A stretch of DNA of 30,244 nucleotides from contig DATBOO010000162.1 in assembly GCA_036553725.1 (NCBI GenBank), positions 1-30,244 of the forward strand, read 5' to 3'. Shown in pieces: positions 16,087 through 23,685 of this stretch. The position numbers and the translations under genes were made by a program. The notes under the pieces are model-generated. The model searched no databases and had not been told where the DNA came from. It was given only the letters and a program-made list of their open reading frames with translations. This DNA is from Bog-756 sp036553725. GTDB taxonomy: Bacteria > Actinomycetota > Acidimicrobiia > Acidimicrobiales > RAAP-2. Numbering within the stretch: position 1 is the first letter of the stretch; every line of letters starts with the position of its first letter.

Positions 16087-17364
16087 TCATACGCGATCCG
16101 AGGCGGAGTAGACGGCGCGGGCGCGATAGCGGAGCGGCCTCTCGGTCAGCTCTTCGAGGTAGTGGGCCACCCAGCCGGCGACCCGGGCCACCTCGAACAG
16201 GGTCCGCCCGGCGTCGGGCGCCATGCCCGTCGCCCATGTGATGGCGGCCAGAGCCAGGTCGACGTTGGGCAGTGGGACGGCATGCTCAGCGGCCACCTCG
16301 GTGACCGACCGGACCAGCGCCACGTGCTCGGCGGGGGCGAGCCGTCCGAACAGCTCCCACAGCACCGTGAAACGTGGGTCGCCCCCCTTGTAGACGGAGT
16401 GGCCGAAGCCCGGTAGCAGGCCCTGCCACCGGAGCGTGTCGTCGAGCGCCTGTTCCACGCCGTTGTGTTCCGCCGCGACGAGCAGGGAATAGGCCAACTG
16501 GCTGGCCCCACCGTGGAGGGGCCCGGCCAGCGTGCCCAGACCGGCCAGCACCGCGTCACCGATGTCGGCGCGGGTGGAGGCCGCCACCCTCACCGCCATC
16601 GTCGAGGTGGCCAGTTCGTGGTCGGCCAACAGCACCAGTGCGGCGTTGACGCCCCGGACGAGATCCTCGGTGGGGGCCGGGCTCAAACGCCCCGCCAGCC
16701 GCTCGGCCATCGAATTGTCCCGGGTCCGTCCGGCCACGACCAGGCGGGCGGGGGGAGCGCCCCGACCGCCCGTGCGGCCCCGATGCGGGGCCAGGGCCTC
16801 CACCATCGAGGCCGCCACCCCCCGCGCCGCGCGGGTGACCGACTCGGGCCGAAGATCGGCCCGAAGGGGATTGTGGGCACCGGCCATCACCACCGCCCAG
16901 CGCATGCGGTCCGACGATCCGACCTCGGGCGGGGGACCCAGCGGAAGGACTGCCCATGGTGGAACCTCCGCCCCAACAACGACGGAACCGTCGTCGGCAA
17001 GGCCCGGCGGGGGGGCCGTGCCCCCCGGACCCGAGTCCTCCGGGGTCACGCCCCACAGCCACTCGGCCACCTCCTCGAAGGAGGCCTCGTTGGCCAGTTC
17101 GGTGGCCCGGCGCCCCCGGTAGACGGGCCCCTCGTCGGTCAGCTGGGTGATCCCGGTGGTGATGGTGACCATGCGGGTCTCGACCGTCTTCCCCTGGCGC
17201 GACCGCCGGGCCAGGCGCTCCACCTCGTCCATGTCGAACAGGCTCCGACGACCGGAAGGGGCCGGATGGGACGCCAGCTGGCCGCGGCTCACGTAGGCAT
17301 AGAGGGTGGTCACCTTCACCCCGAGCCGCCGGGCCGCCTCCTCGCTCTGCAACATCCGGGCCAT
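16087..17364 (-). CDS. citrate synthase family protein with N-terminal HTH domain
   Basis: A 425-residue fusion. Residues 4-56 (MLQSEEAARRLGVKVTTLYAYVSRG, then a wing and DMDEVERLARR) form an excisionase/MerR-type helix-turn-helix. The rest is a citrate synthase fold with the active-site regions GPLHGGASQ, GFGHSVYKGGDPR and NVDLAL, which supply the two His and the Asp. It would condense acetyl- or propionyl-CoA with oxaloacetate, or use the fold to sense these while the HTH binds DNA. A Pro/Gly-rich insert sits near residues 110-150. I chose ATG 17364, eight bases after a TAGGAT -10 box; the frame is open to 17484. It is divergent from a second citrate synthase gene. Similar adjacent pairs are known in Streptomyces. 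Confidence 0.9.
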   Translation of the reverse strand: MARMLQSEEAARRLGVKVTTLYAYVSRGQLASHPAPSGRRSLFDMDEVERLARRSRQGKTVETRMVTITTGITQLTDEGPVYRGRRATELANEASFEEVAEWLWGVTPEDSGPGGTAPPPGLADDGSVVVGAEVPPWAVLPLGPPPEVGSSDRMRWAVVMAGAHNPLRADLRPESVTRAARGVAASMVEALAPHRGRTGGRGAPPARLVVAGRTRDNSMAERLAGRLSPAPTEDLVRGVNAALVLLADHELATSTMAVRVAASTRADIGDAVLAGLGTLAGPLHGGASQLAYSLLVAAEHNGVEQALDDTLRWQGLLPGFGHSVYKGGDPRFTVLWELFGRLAPAEHVALVRSVTEVAAEHAVPLPNVDLALAAITWATGMAPDAGRTLFEVARVAGWVAHYLEELTERPLRYRARAVYSASDRV

Positions 17365-17372
17365 CGGTGCCA

Positions 17373-17378
17373 ATCCTA
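17373..17378 (-). promoter_or_regulatory. candidate leaderless -10 box of the HTH-citrate synthase gene
   Basis: On the minus strand TAGGAT (TANNNT) ends eight bases before ATG 17364, which has no clear ribosome site. A perfect palindrome TTGATCAA at 17398-17405 lies just upstream and might be an operator or part of a -35 region, although its spacing to the -10 is long (about 20 bases). Confidence 0.42.
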
Positions 17379-17495
17379 GGTCACCGGGAACATGGACTTG
17401 ATCAACATTTACAGACTGCCGATCCGGGGCCAGACTGAAGGGGACAACCGATTCGGACGGAGCGGCAGCCGGCCGCCCAGCCAAGGGAGGGCCAG

Positions 17496-19016
17496 ATGGC
17501 CACCGCAGTCCAGGAACTGATGTCGTCCCCGCCGGTGACCTGTGCCGCCGACGCCATGCTGACCGAGGCCACCTCGCTGATGAACGAGCGTCGGATCGGT
17601 TCGGTGGTGGTGACCGACGACCGGGGCATCCTCGGGATCCTGACCGAACGGGACCTGCTCCGGGCCGCGGCCGCCCGGGTCGATCCCGGCCACGAGCCGG
17701 TACGGGGCTGGATGACGGCCGACCCGGACGTGCTCAGGATCGACGACGAGGTCGGCGCGGCCTGGTCGGGCCTGGCCCACCATCACTACCGGCACCTCCC
17801 GGTCGTCGGCGAGGACGGCCTGGTGGGGGTGGTCTCCATCCGGGACCTCCTGACCGTGGCCCAGATCCGACCGGCCGGCGAGGTCGGCATCGACGTGCCG
17901 CGGGGACTCGAGGGCGTGGTGGTGGCCGAGACCTCGGTCGGGGACGTCCGGGGCACCGAAGGGTTCTTCCACTACCGCCAGTACTCGGCCGTCGACCTGG
18001 CGGCCCGCCGGTCGCTCGAAGACGTGTGGCAACTGCTGTTCGACGGCGAACTCCCCGACGACCGGACGGCCGCCGCCCGGTTCGCCACCGAGGTGGCCGG
18101 GCTGCGGGCGCTCCCCGAGGGCCTGGCGAAGCTGCTTCCGTCGTTGGCCGCCACGGGCACCCCGCTGGACGCCTTCCGCACCGCCGTCTCGGTCCTCGGG
18201 TCCGAACTGGGCTGGCGGCCGAGCCTTGACATCGACCATGCCGCCCTGCGTGGCCAGGCCCTGCGGCTGTGCGCGGTGGCCCCGACCATTCTCACCGCCA
18301 TCTTCCGTCTCCGGCAGGGCGAGGAGCCGATCGCCCCGCGTCCGGACCTTTCCCATGCCGCCAACTACCTGTGGATGCTGTCGGGAGCGGAGGTGCCTGC
18401 CGCTCACGTGCGGGCCGTCGAGCAGTACCTGGTGCTCACCATCGACCACGGATTCAACGCCTCCACGTTTGCCGCCCGGGTCATCGCCTCGACCGGCGCC
18501 GACCTGGCCGCCGCCGTCGGAGGTGCGATCGGAGCGCTCTCGGGACCCCTCCATGGCGGCGCCCCCAGCCGGGCCCTCGACATGCTCGATGCCATCGGTA
18601 CCCCCGACCGGGCGGAGGCCTGGATCCGCCAGGCGGTGACCGGAGGCGACCGGATCATGGGCTTCGGCCACCGTGTCTACAAGACGGACGACCCCCGCTC
18701 CGTCTTCCTCCGCGACGTGGCGAGATCCCTCGGTGGAGGACTGTTCGACTTCGCCGAGCAGGTGGAGCGGGTCACCGTCGAGGCACTGGCCGAGCTGAAG
18801 CCCGGTCGCCGGCTCTACGCCAACGTCGAGTTCTTCGCCGGGGTGGTGATGCACACCTGTGGTATCCCCCGCCAGATGTTCACCCCGACCTTCGCCACCA
18901 GCCGGACCATCGGCTGGGCCACCCACATCATGGAGCAGGCCGCCGACAATCGGCTGATCAGACCGGCGGCCCGCTACGTCGGCCCTCCACCGCCGCAACC
19001 GGTCCCTGCGCCCTGA
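17496..19016 (+). CDS. CBS-domain citrate/2-methylcitrate synthase
   Basis: A 506-residue fusion. Residues 1-125 are a tandem CBS (Bateman) module: MSSPPVTCAADAMLTEATSLM, then VVVTDDRGILGILTERDLL, then WMTADPDVLRI and LPVVGEDGLVGVVSIRDLL. From about 130 a citrate synthase follows, starting GVVVAETSVGDVRG. Active-site segments GPLHGGAPSR, MGFGHRVYKTDDPRS and YANVEFF are intact (Glu replaces Asp in the last, as in NVEFF-type synthases), with the C-terminal Arg region SRTIGW. It makes citrate or 2-methylcitrate from an acyl-CoA and oxaloacetate; the CBS pair probably binds adenine nucleotides and tunes the activity. A GGGAGGG ribosome site lies five bases before the ATG. It is divergent from the HTH paralogue and convergent with the NTF2 gene. 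Confidence 0.93.
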   Translation: MATAVQELMSSPPVTCAADAMLTEATSLMNERRIGSVVVTDDRGILGILTERDLLRAAAARVDPGHEPVRGWMTADPDVLRIDDEVGAAWSGLAHHHYRHLPVVGEDGLVGVVSIRDLLTVAQIRPAGEVGIDVPRGLEGVVVAETSVGDVRGTEGFFHYRQYSAVDLAARRSLEDVWQLLFDGELPDDRTAAARFATEVAGLRALPEGLAKLLPSLAATGTPLDAFRTAVSVLGSELGWRPSLDIDHAALRGQALRLCAVAPTILTAIFRLRQGEEPIAPRPDLSHAANYLWMLSGAEVPAAHVRAVEQYLVLTIDHGFNASTFAARVIASTGADLAAAVGGAIGALSGPLHGGAPSRALDMLDAIGTPDRAEAWIRQAVTGGDRIMGFGHRVYKTDDPRSVFLRDVARSLGGGLFDFAEQVERVTVEALAELKPGRRLYANVEFFAGVVMHTCGIPRQMFTPTFATSRTIGWATHIMEQAADNRLIRPAARYVGPPPPQPVPAP

Positions 19017-19034
19017 CCGCGGCGGGAACCGGCC

Positions 19035-19550
19035 TCAGCCCACTTCCCGATCGGTCGGGGTCGAACCCAGCACGGTGACGGGGTGCTCCTCGACCCACTG
19101 CAGGTGCAGTTCGCGCCGGGCGATCCGCCACCCCGCCGCGGTGCGTTCATAGTCGTCGCGGTAGCGGATGAGCCACACGGAGTCGGTCCCGGCCGGTCCA
19201 TCCCCGACCACCCCTTCGGCGCCGGTGACATGGTGGGCGACGCAGGCCACCTGCCCGGAGGCCAGGTCCCCGGCCACGACGTAGCGATGGTTGGAGACCT
19301 GGTGGAAGGTCCGCTGGTAGCGGCGGAGCCCGTCGGGCAGCCGCCGGAGGGCGTCGTGGCCACGGCGGGCGATCACCGGGCGCAGGTCGTCGGGGTAGTC
19401 CGGCACCATCAGCACGCCGTCGGAGACGAAGAGGGCGGCCAGCATGATCCCGTCGCACCGGTCCACGGCCGCCGCGTAGTCGGTCGACAGCCAGCGGAGC
19501 TCCGCTTCGTCGGTCCCCTCTTCGGGTCGGGGGCGCGCAGGATCGGTCAT
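19035..19550 (-). CDS. NTF2-like (SnoaL-type) protein
   Basis: A 171-residue protein of the nuclear transport factor 2 superfamily, cone-shaped alpha+beta barrels used as small hydrolases, isomerases or hydroxylase subunits. The N-terminal helix ELRWLSTDYAAAVDRCDG is followed by ALFVSDGVLMVPDY, the HALRRLPDGLRRYQRTFHQVSNHRYVVAGDLASGQVACVAHH strand pair and the closing WRIARRELHLQWVEEHP strands, as in ring-hydroxylating-dioxygenase beta/SnoaL-like members. Its ATG overlaps the stop codon of the LLM gene in an ATGA (19547-19550), so the two are translationally coupled and the protein probably works with that oxidoreductase. The substrate is unknown. Confidence 0.87.
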   Translation of the reverse strand: MTDPARPRPEEGTDEAELRWLSTDYAAAVDRCDGIMLAALFVSDGVLMVPDYPDDLRPVIARRGHDALRRLPDGLRRYQRTFHQVSNHRYVVAGDLASGQVACVAHHVTGAEGVVGDGPAGTDSVWLIRYRDDYERTAAGWRIARRELHLQWVEEHPVTVLGSTPTDREVG

Positions 19551-20443
19551 GGCCCACCGGCCGGGCGGAGCTCGAATCGCTCCGCGAACGCCGACATCTC
19601 GTCGTGGACCTGGGCCAGGTCTCCCGTCATGGACGTGGACACCACCAGACGGGCGGCCCCGGCCGACTCGGCCTCGGCCACCTGCTCCTCGGTGGTCGTG
19701 GGCAGATAGCCGGAAAGGGTGAGCTCGATGGTGTCCGGGTCGCGTCCGGCCTCCGCCGCCGATTCGCGCACCTGGGCCAGGCGAATGGCCAGGTCCCCTG
19801 CGACCAGGCCGAGCGGTTGGAACCCGTCCCCGACGCGTCCGGCCCGCCTCGCCGCAGCCTCGCTGTGCCCACCGATGTGGATGGGGACCCCCTCGGGCCG
19901 TGCGGGCTTGGGGAACGAGTGCGCGTGGTGGAACGAGAAGAACTCGCCGTCGAAGTGGGCGCCCTCGGGACCCGAGTCGGCCCACAGGACGCGCATGGCG
20001 GCGATGGTCTCGTCGGTGCGGCGACCCCGTGTCCGCGGGTCGGCTCCCGTGGCCCGCAACTCCTCGTCCATCCATCCGACACCCACGCACAGCCGGACCC
20101 GGCCGGCGGAAAGGACGTCGACGGTTGCGACCCGCTTGGCCAGGATGACCGCCTGGTGATTGGGGAGCACCAGAACGCCCGTGGCCAGCGTGATGCGCTC
20201 GGTGACCCCGGCCAGGAAGGCCATGACCTCGATGGGGTCGGGGATCCGGCAGTCATCGGGCAGCGGCATCTTCCCCGAGGATGCGTAGGGATACACGCTC
20301 TCGTAGTCCGACACCACCACCGCATGCTCGACCAGCACCACTGATTCGAAGCCGCACCACTCGGCGTGCCGGGCGAACGACGCCATCCACTCCGGCTCGG
20401 CGGTGACTCCGAGACGGACCGGCGGAATGATCCCGAACTGCAT
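19547..20443 (-). CDS. LLM-class F420-dependent oxidoreductase
   Basis: A 298-residue luciferase-like protein in the group with the MQFGI-(I/V)-PP start. Typical elements are SVVLVEHAVVV (strand 2), PIEVMAFLAGVTERITLATGVLVLPNHQAVILAKRVATVDVLSAGR (cofactor region), LCVGVGWMDEEL, and IHIGGHSEAAARRAGRVGDGF (phosphate loop). The set closely matches TIGR03619-type F420 enzymes of actinobacteria. It would use F420H2 to reduce, or F420 to oxidise, a small organic substrate in the cytoplasm. ATG 20443 starts at the conserved MQFGI; the longer frame (to 20536) adds low-complexity residues. It ends in an ATGA overlap with the NTF2 gene. Confidence 0.92.
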   Translation of the reverse strand: MQFGIIPPVRLGVTAEPEWMASFARHAEWCGFESVVLVEHAVVVSDYESVYPYASSGKMPLPDDCRIPDPIEVMAFLAGVTERITLATGVLVLPNHQAVILAKRVATVDVLSAGRVRLCVGVGWMDEELRATGADPRTRGRRTDETIAAMRVLWADSGPEGAHFDGEFFSFHHAHSFPKPARPEGVPIHIGGHSEAAARRAGRVGDGFQPLGLVAGDLAIRLAQVRESAAEAGRDPDTIELTLSGYLPTTTEEQVAEAESAGAARLVVSTSMTGDLAQVHDEMSAFAERFELRPAGGP

Positions 20444-20661
20444 GCGCTGCTCACTTTCGTCGTGTCCCGGGGCAGGCGCACCGGGGGTGCAGCCGGGGCC
20501 GGCCCGAGCGTAAGCGGGGGCCGGGCGCGGCGCCAACGCTCACGATGAACTGACGTCCTCGCCCCCCAGGGTCTCACTAGTGTGTGCGGGTGCCCATCGA
20601 CAGCGAAGCCGGGGTCGACGGCCCGACCCTGGCCAGCGCTTTCCCTGCACCAAGGCCCTGA

Positions 20662-22518
20662 GTGCCGATGGCCGAGCCACGATCGGAGCCGCCCGCCGAG
20701 CAGCCCGGGGACCTGACCGCCGAGCCGCCCGCGGAACAGCCGGGGAAGCAGCCGGCGGGGCCGGCGGGGGGGGCGGGCGAGCGACCGGGTCCCCACCGGC
20801 ACTCCGCGCCGATCCGACTGAACCGGCGTGGATTCATCGCAGTGGGCGCGGTCGGGACGGCGATCACGGCGGCGGCGGCCGTCGGCATCGTCGAGGCGAC
20901 ATCCTCCGGGACACGCCAGGGGGGAGAGGCCGCCACCCCGGTGACCCACCGGTCGGCATCGCACCGGGGGGATCCGTCCGCCCCGGGTGCCGCCACCACC
21001 CTGGCCGACGGGGTCGTCGTCCCCACCTCCGCGGCCATCGTGGCGGAGAATGCCAGGACCGGTCACGCCTGGTGGGTCACCACTCCCCAGCAGGCCGGTG
21101 ACATCGAGGGCTATGCCAGCCAGGTCAGCGCGGTGCGCGGCGACACGGTCACACTGTTCGTCAGCACGAAGGCCTCCCAGTTCCATGTCGAGGCGTACCG
21201 GATGGGCTACTACCAGGGGATCGGCGGACGCCTGATCTGGCAGTCGGCAGAGGTGCCCGGCATCCGCCAGGCTCCCCCCCGGCTCGTCCAGCCCACCAAC
21301 ACCATCGAGTGCCAGTGGACTCCCTCGTTGACCGTCACCATCGACGCCCACTGGCCGCCCGGCACCTACCTGCTGAAACTGGTCGGTGCCACCGACGAGC
21401 AGCAGTTCATTCCCCTCTGCGTGCGGGACGACGCCTCACGGGCAGCAATCGTCATCCAGCAGAGCGTCACCACCTGGCAGGCCTACAACCGCTGGGGCGG
21501 CTACAGCCTCTACTACGGCAACCACAACGGGACGTTGTCCTTCACCCATGCCCCCGCCGGAGGGACCTACGACAACCGGGCCCGGATCGTTTCGTTCGAC
21601 CGGCCCTATGACCACGACTGGGCGACCGGCGCGGCCGACTACATCGGCAACGAGTTCCCGGTGGTCTACCAGGCCGAGCGGCTGGGTCTCGACGTCACCT
21701 ACTGGACCGATGTCGACCTCCACGCCCGGCCGCAACTCCTGACCAGGCACAAGGCCATGGTCAGCCTGGGCCACGACGAGTACTGGTCGTCCCCGATGCG
21801 GGATGGCGCGGCGCTGGCCCTCGCCGGCGGGGTCAACTTCGCCTTTCTGGGTGCCAACGCCTGCTTTCGGCAGATCCGCCTCGAGCCGTCGCCCCTGGGG
21901 CCCAACCGGCACCAGGTCTGTTACAAGTCGGCGGCCGAGGACCCGATGACCGGCCAGAACGACGCCCTGGTCACGGTCAATTGGCCACAGGCGCCGGTGT
22001 CCCGTCCCGAGGCGGAACTGATCGGCAGCACCTACCAGGACATCGAGGCGTCGGCCGACATGGTGGTCACCGATCCCTCCTCGTGGGTGGTGGCGGGGGC
22101 CGGTCTTGTCGCCAACCAGGCTCTGCCCAAGGCGGTCCAGGGGGAGTTCGACCGCTACGTGCCCAGCGGAGGCGGCCCGGTCAACCTGGACGTGATCGCC
22201 CACTCCATCGTGCCCAATCGACACAACAACTACTCCGACGTCACCTGGTACACCGTCGCCGGCGGCGGCGGCGTCTTCGCCACCGGCAACGCCTCGTGGG
22301 TCGGAGCCCTCTCCGACAGCAAACTGGTTCCCCCCAACCTGGTGCCGGACCCGATCCCGGGGGTGACCGCACCGTTGCTGCGGATCATGGAGAACGTGTA
22401 CTCGGTGATCGGATCGGGGCCGGCCTCCATGACCCGACCCTCGCAGGGGAACTGGAGGGCGATCTATGCCCCCGGCTCCGTCTCGAGCATCGCGCCGAAT
22501 ACCAACAACGCCGCCTGA
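20662..22518 (+). CDS. N,N-dimethylformamidase beta-subunit-like protein with Tat-type signal
   Basis: A 618-residue exported or anchored protein. A Pro-rich N-terminus carries two copies of EPPAEQPG (about residues 14-38). It is followed by a twin-arginine signal NRRGFIAVGAVGTAITAAAAVGIVEA (about 54-79). The mature part has beta-rich segments (VRGDTVTLFVSTKASQFHVEAYRMGYY) and then the DMFA2_C domain, with VSLGHDEYWSSPMRD at about 371 and a GGPVNLDVIAHS region near the C-terminus. The family contains the large subunit of N,N-dimethylformamidase, an amidase with a mononuclear iron site, but most members are unstudied. The substrate is unknown. GTG 20662 and ATG 20668 are both possible starts. 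A methyltransferase gene follows after 82 bases. Confidence 0.88.
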   Translation: MPMAEPRSEPPAEQPGDLTAEPPAEQPGKQPAGPAGGAGERPGPHRHSAPIRLNRRGFIAVGAVGTAITAAAAVGIVEATSSGTRQGGEAATPVTHRSASHRGDPSAPGAATTLADGVVVPTSAAIVAENARTGHAWWVTTPQQAGDIEGYASQVSAVRGDTVTLFVSTKASQFHVEAYRMGYYQGIGGRLIWQSAEVPGIRQAPPRLVQPTNTIECQWTPSLTVTIDAHWPPGTYLLKLVGATDEQQFIPLCVRDDASRAAIVIQQSVTTWQAYNRWGGYSLYYGNHNGTLSFTHAPAGGTYDNRARIVSFDRPYDHDWATGAADYIGNEFPVVYQAERLGLDVTYWTDVDLHARPQLLTRHKAMVSLGHDEYWSSPMRDGAALALAGGVNFAFLGANACFRQIRLEPSPLGPNRHQVCYKSAAEDPMTGQNDALVTVNWPQAPVSRPEAELIGSTYQDIEASADMVVTDPSSWVVAGAGLVANQALPKAVQGEFDRYVPSGGGPVNLDVIAHSIVPNRHNNYSDVTWYTVAGGGGVFATGNASWVGALSDSKLVPPNLVPDPIPGVTAPLLRIMENVYSVIGSGPASMTRPSQGNWRAIYAPGSVSSIAPNTNNAA

Positions 22519-22588
22519 CCGCTTCATCGGGGTTGGTTCACGGGCACCGTGCCAGCCCGGTCCCCGGGGTTCGGGCCACGGCCCCGCC

Positions 22589-22594
22589 TACCAT
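22589..22594 (+). promoter_or_regulatory. candidate leaderless -10 box of the methyltransferase gene
   Basis: TACCAT (TANNNT) ends six bases before ATG 22601, with only GACCCC between. No Shine-Dalgarno sequence is seen, so this gene may have its own leaderless transcript rather than depend on the DMFase-like gene. Confidence 0.45.
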
Positions 22595-22600
22595 GACCCC

Positions 22601-23542
22601 ATGACAGATCGAGGCGGCCGCGCACCGGGGTACCGGCGGTGGAGGACCACGGCGTTCAAGGCCTTCGACCGCTTCGTCCCGACTGTCCCGCTCCGGCTCC
22701 TCCCCCCCCGTCAGACCGTGCGCACGACCTACCAGGTCATACTCGATCGCGAGCCGGATCGGGCAGCCCGGGAGGAGTTCGAGCGGGGCTTGCTGACCGG
22801 GGCGATCTCGAGGCACGGGCTGGCCGAGCATCTGATCCACTCCGAGGAGCTCCGCGCCTCGGTGCCGATCCGGAACATCCTGCTCTCGATGCACGTCAGC
22901 CGGAGCGAGTTCGTGCGGGGAATGCCCAGGGGGCGTCGCATCCTCGACCTCGGGGGCACCCACCAGGGCTACCACGACGGTGCCCTGGTCCACCTCGGCT
23001 ATCCGTACCGGTTCGACCGGCTCCTGGTCGTGGACCTGCCGGCGGACGAACGGCACCAGATCTACCGGGGGGGAAGCGACGGGGGGACGGTGCAGTCCGC
23101 CCTCGGCCCGGTCGAGTTCGCGTTCCACTCGATGACCGAGTTGGATCGCTACGGGGACTCGAGCTTCGATCTCATCTACAGCGGCCAGAGCATCGAGCAC
23201 ATCACCGAAGGCGAGGGACGGCAGGTGTTCCGGGAGGCCCACCGGGTGCTGGCTCCCGGCGGATGGCTCTGCCTCGACACCCCGAACGGTCCCCTGTGGC
23301 GATTGCGGTCGGACGACCTGATGAACCCGGATCACAAACTCGAGTACCGCGCCGATCAGCTCCGGTCGGTGTTGGAGGACTCGGGATTCCGGGTGCACGA
23401 GGCCAAAGGACTGAACTACATGGGGGAGGCGTTCGCCCGTGGTGAGTTCGACGAGGTCGAAGCCAGCGCCAACCCGGGGGTCTTCGCCGAGGCCGAGGCC
23501 TGCCTGCTGCTCGCCTTCGTCGCCAGGAAGCCGGCCGTCTGA
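22601..23542 (+). CDS. SAM-dependent methyltransferase with N-terminal DUF4214-like domain
   Basis: A 313-residue protein. Residues 38-86 (TTYQVILDREPDRAAREEFE... to HLIHSEELR) match the DUF4214 pattern, a helical module often found on glycan-related glycosyl- and methyltransferases. From about 100 comes a class I Rossmann methyltransferase: GRRILDLGGTHQGYHDG as motif I, SSFDLIYSGQSIEHIT as motif II/III, and HRVLAPGGWLCLDTPNG as post-motif. It would use S-adenosylmethionine; DUF4214 suggests a cell-surface sugar or polymer acceptor, which is inference. The codons hold a run of eight C near the start (22702-22709), which does not break the frame. Its 3' end faces recA across a strong hairpin. 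Confidence 0.87.
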   Translation: MTDRGGRAPGYRRWRTTAFKAFDRFVPTVPLRLLPPRQTVRTTYQVILDREPDRAAREEFERGLLTGAISRHGLAEHLIHSEELRASVPIRNILLSMHVSRSEFVRGMPRGRRILDLGGTHQGYHDGALVHLGYPYRFDRLLVVDLPADERHQIYRGGSDGGTVQSALGPVEFAFHSMTELDRYGDSSFDLIYSGQSIEHITEGEGRQVFREAHRVLAPGGWLCLDTPNGPLWRLRSDDLMNPDHKLEYRADQLRSVLEDSGFRVHEAKGLNYMGEAFARGEFDEVEASANPGVFAEAEACLLLAFVARKPAV

Positions 23543-23574
23543 CCGCCCCCATGGCGGCAGCCGGATCGCGGCAG

Positions 23575-23600
23575 CCCGGGACGCGAGATCGCGTCCCGGG
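23575..23600. terminator. perfect 11-bp stem-loop between methyltransferase and recA
   Basis: CCCGGGACGCG pairs perfectly with CGCGTCCCGGG around AGAT. It lies 32 bases after the methyltransferase stop and 85 bases past the recA stop, in the gap between these convergent genes. No T-run follows on either strand, which is common in high-GC actinobacteria; it probably ends both transcripts. Confidence 0.7.
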
Positions 23601-23685
23601 CCGGCGAAGGTACTCGAATTACCCTGCCCCTATCGGCGCGAAACCGGCCGGACTATAGAGCGATCTTCGAGCCGTACGGCCCGGC

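Noticed and set aside
22702..22709. Run of eight C in the methyltransferase gene (and eight G near 20765 in the DMFase-like gene) as phase-variable tracts
   Set aside because: Both fall in GC-rich low-complexity codons, the frames are intact, and runs of this length are expected by chance here.
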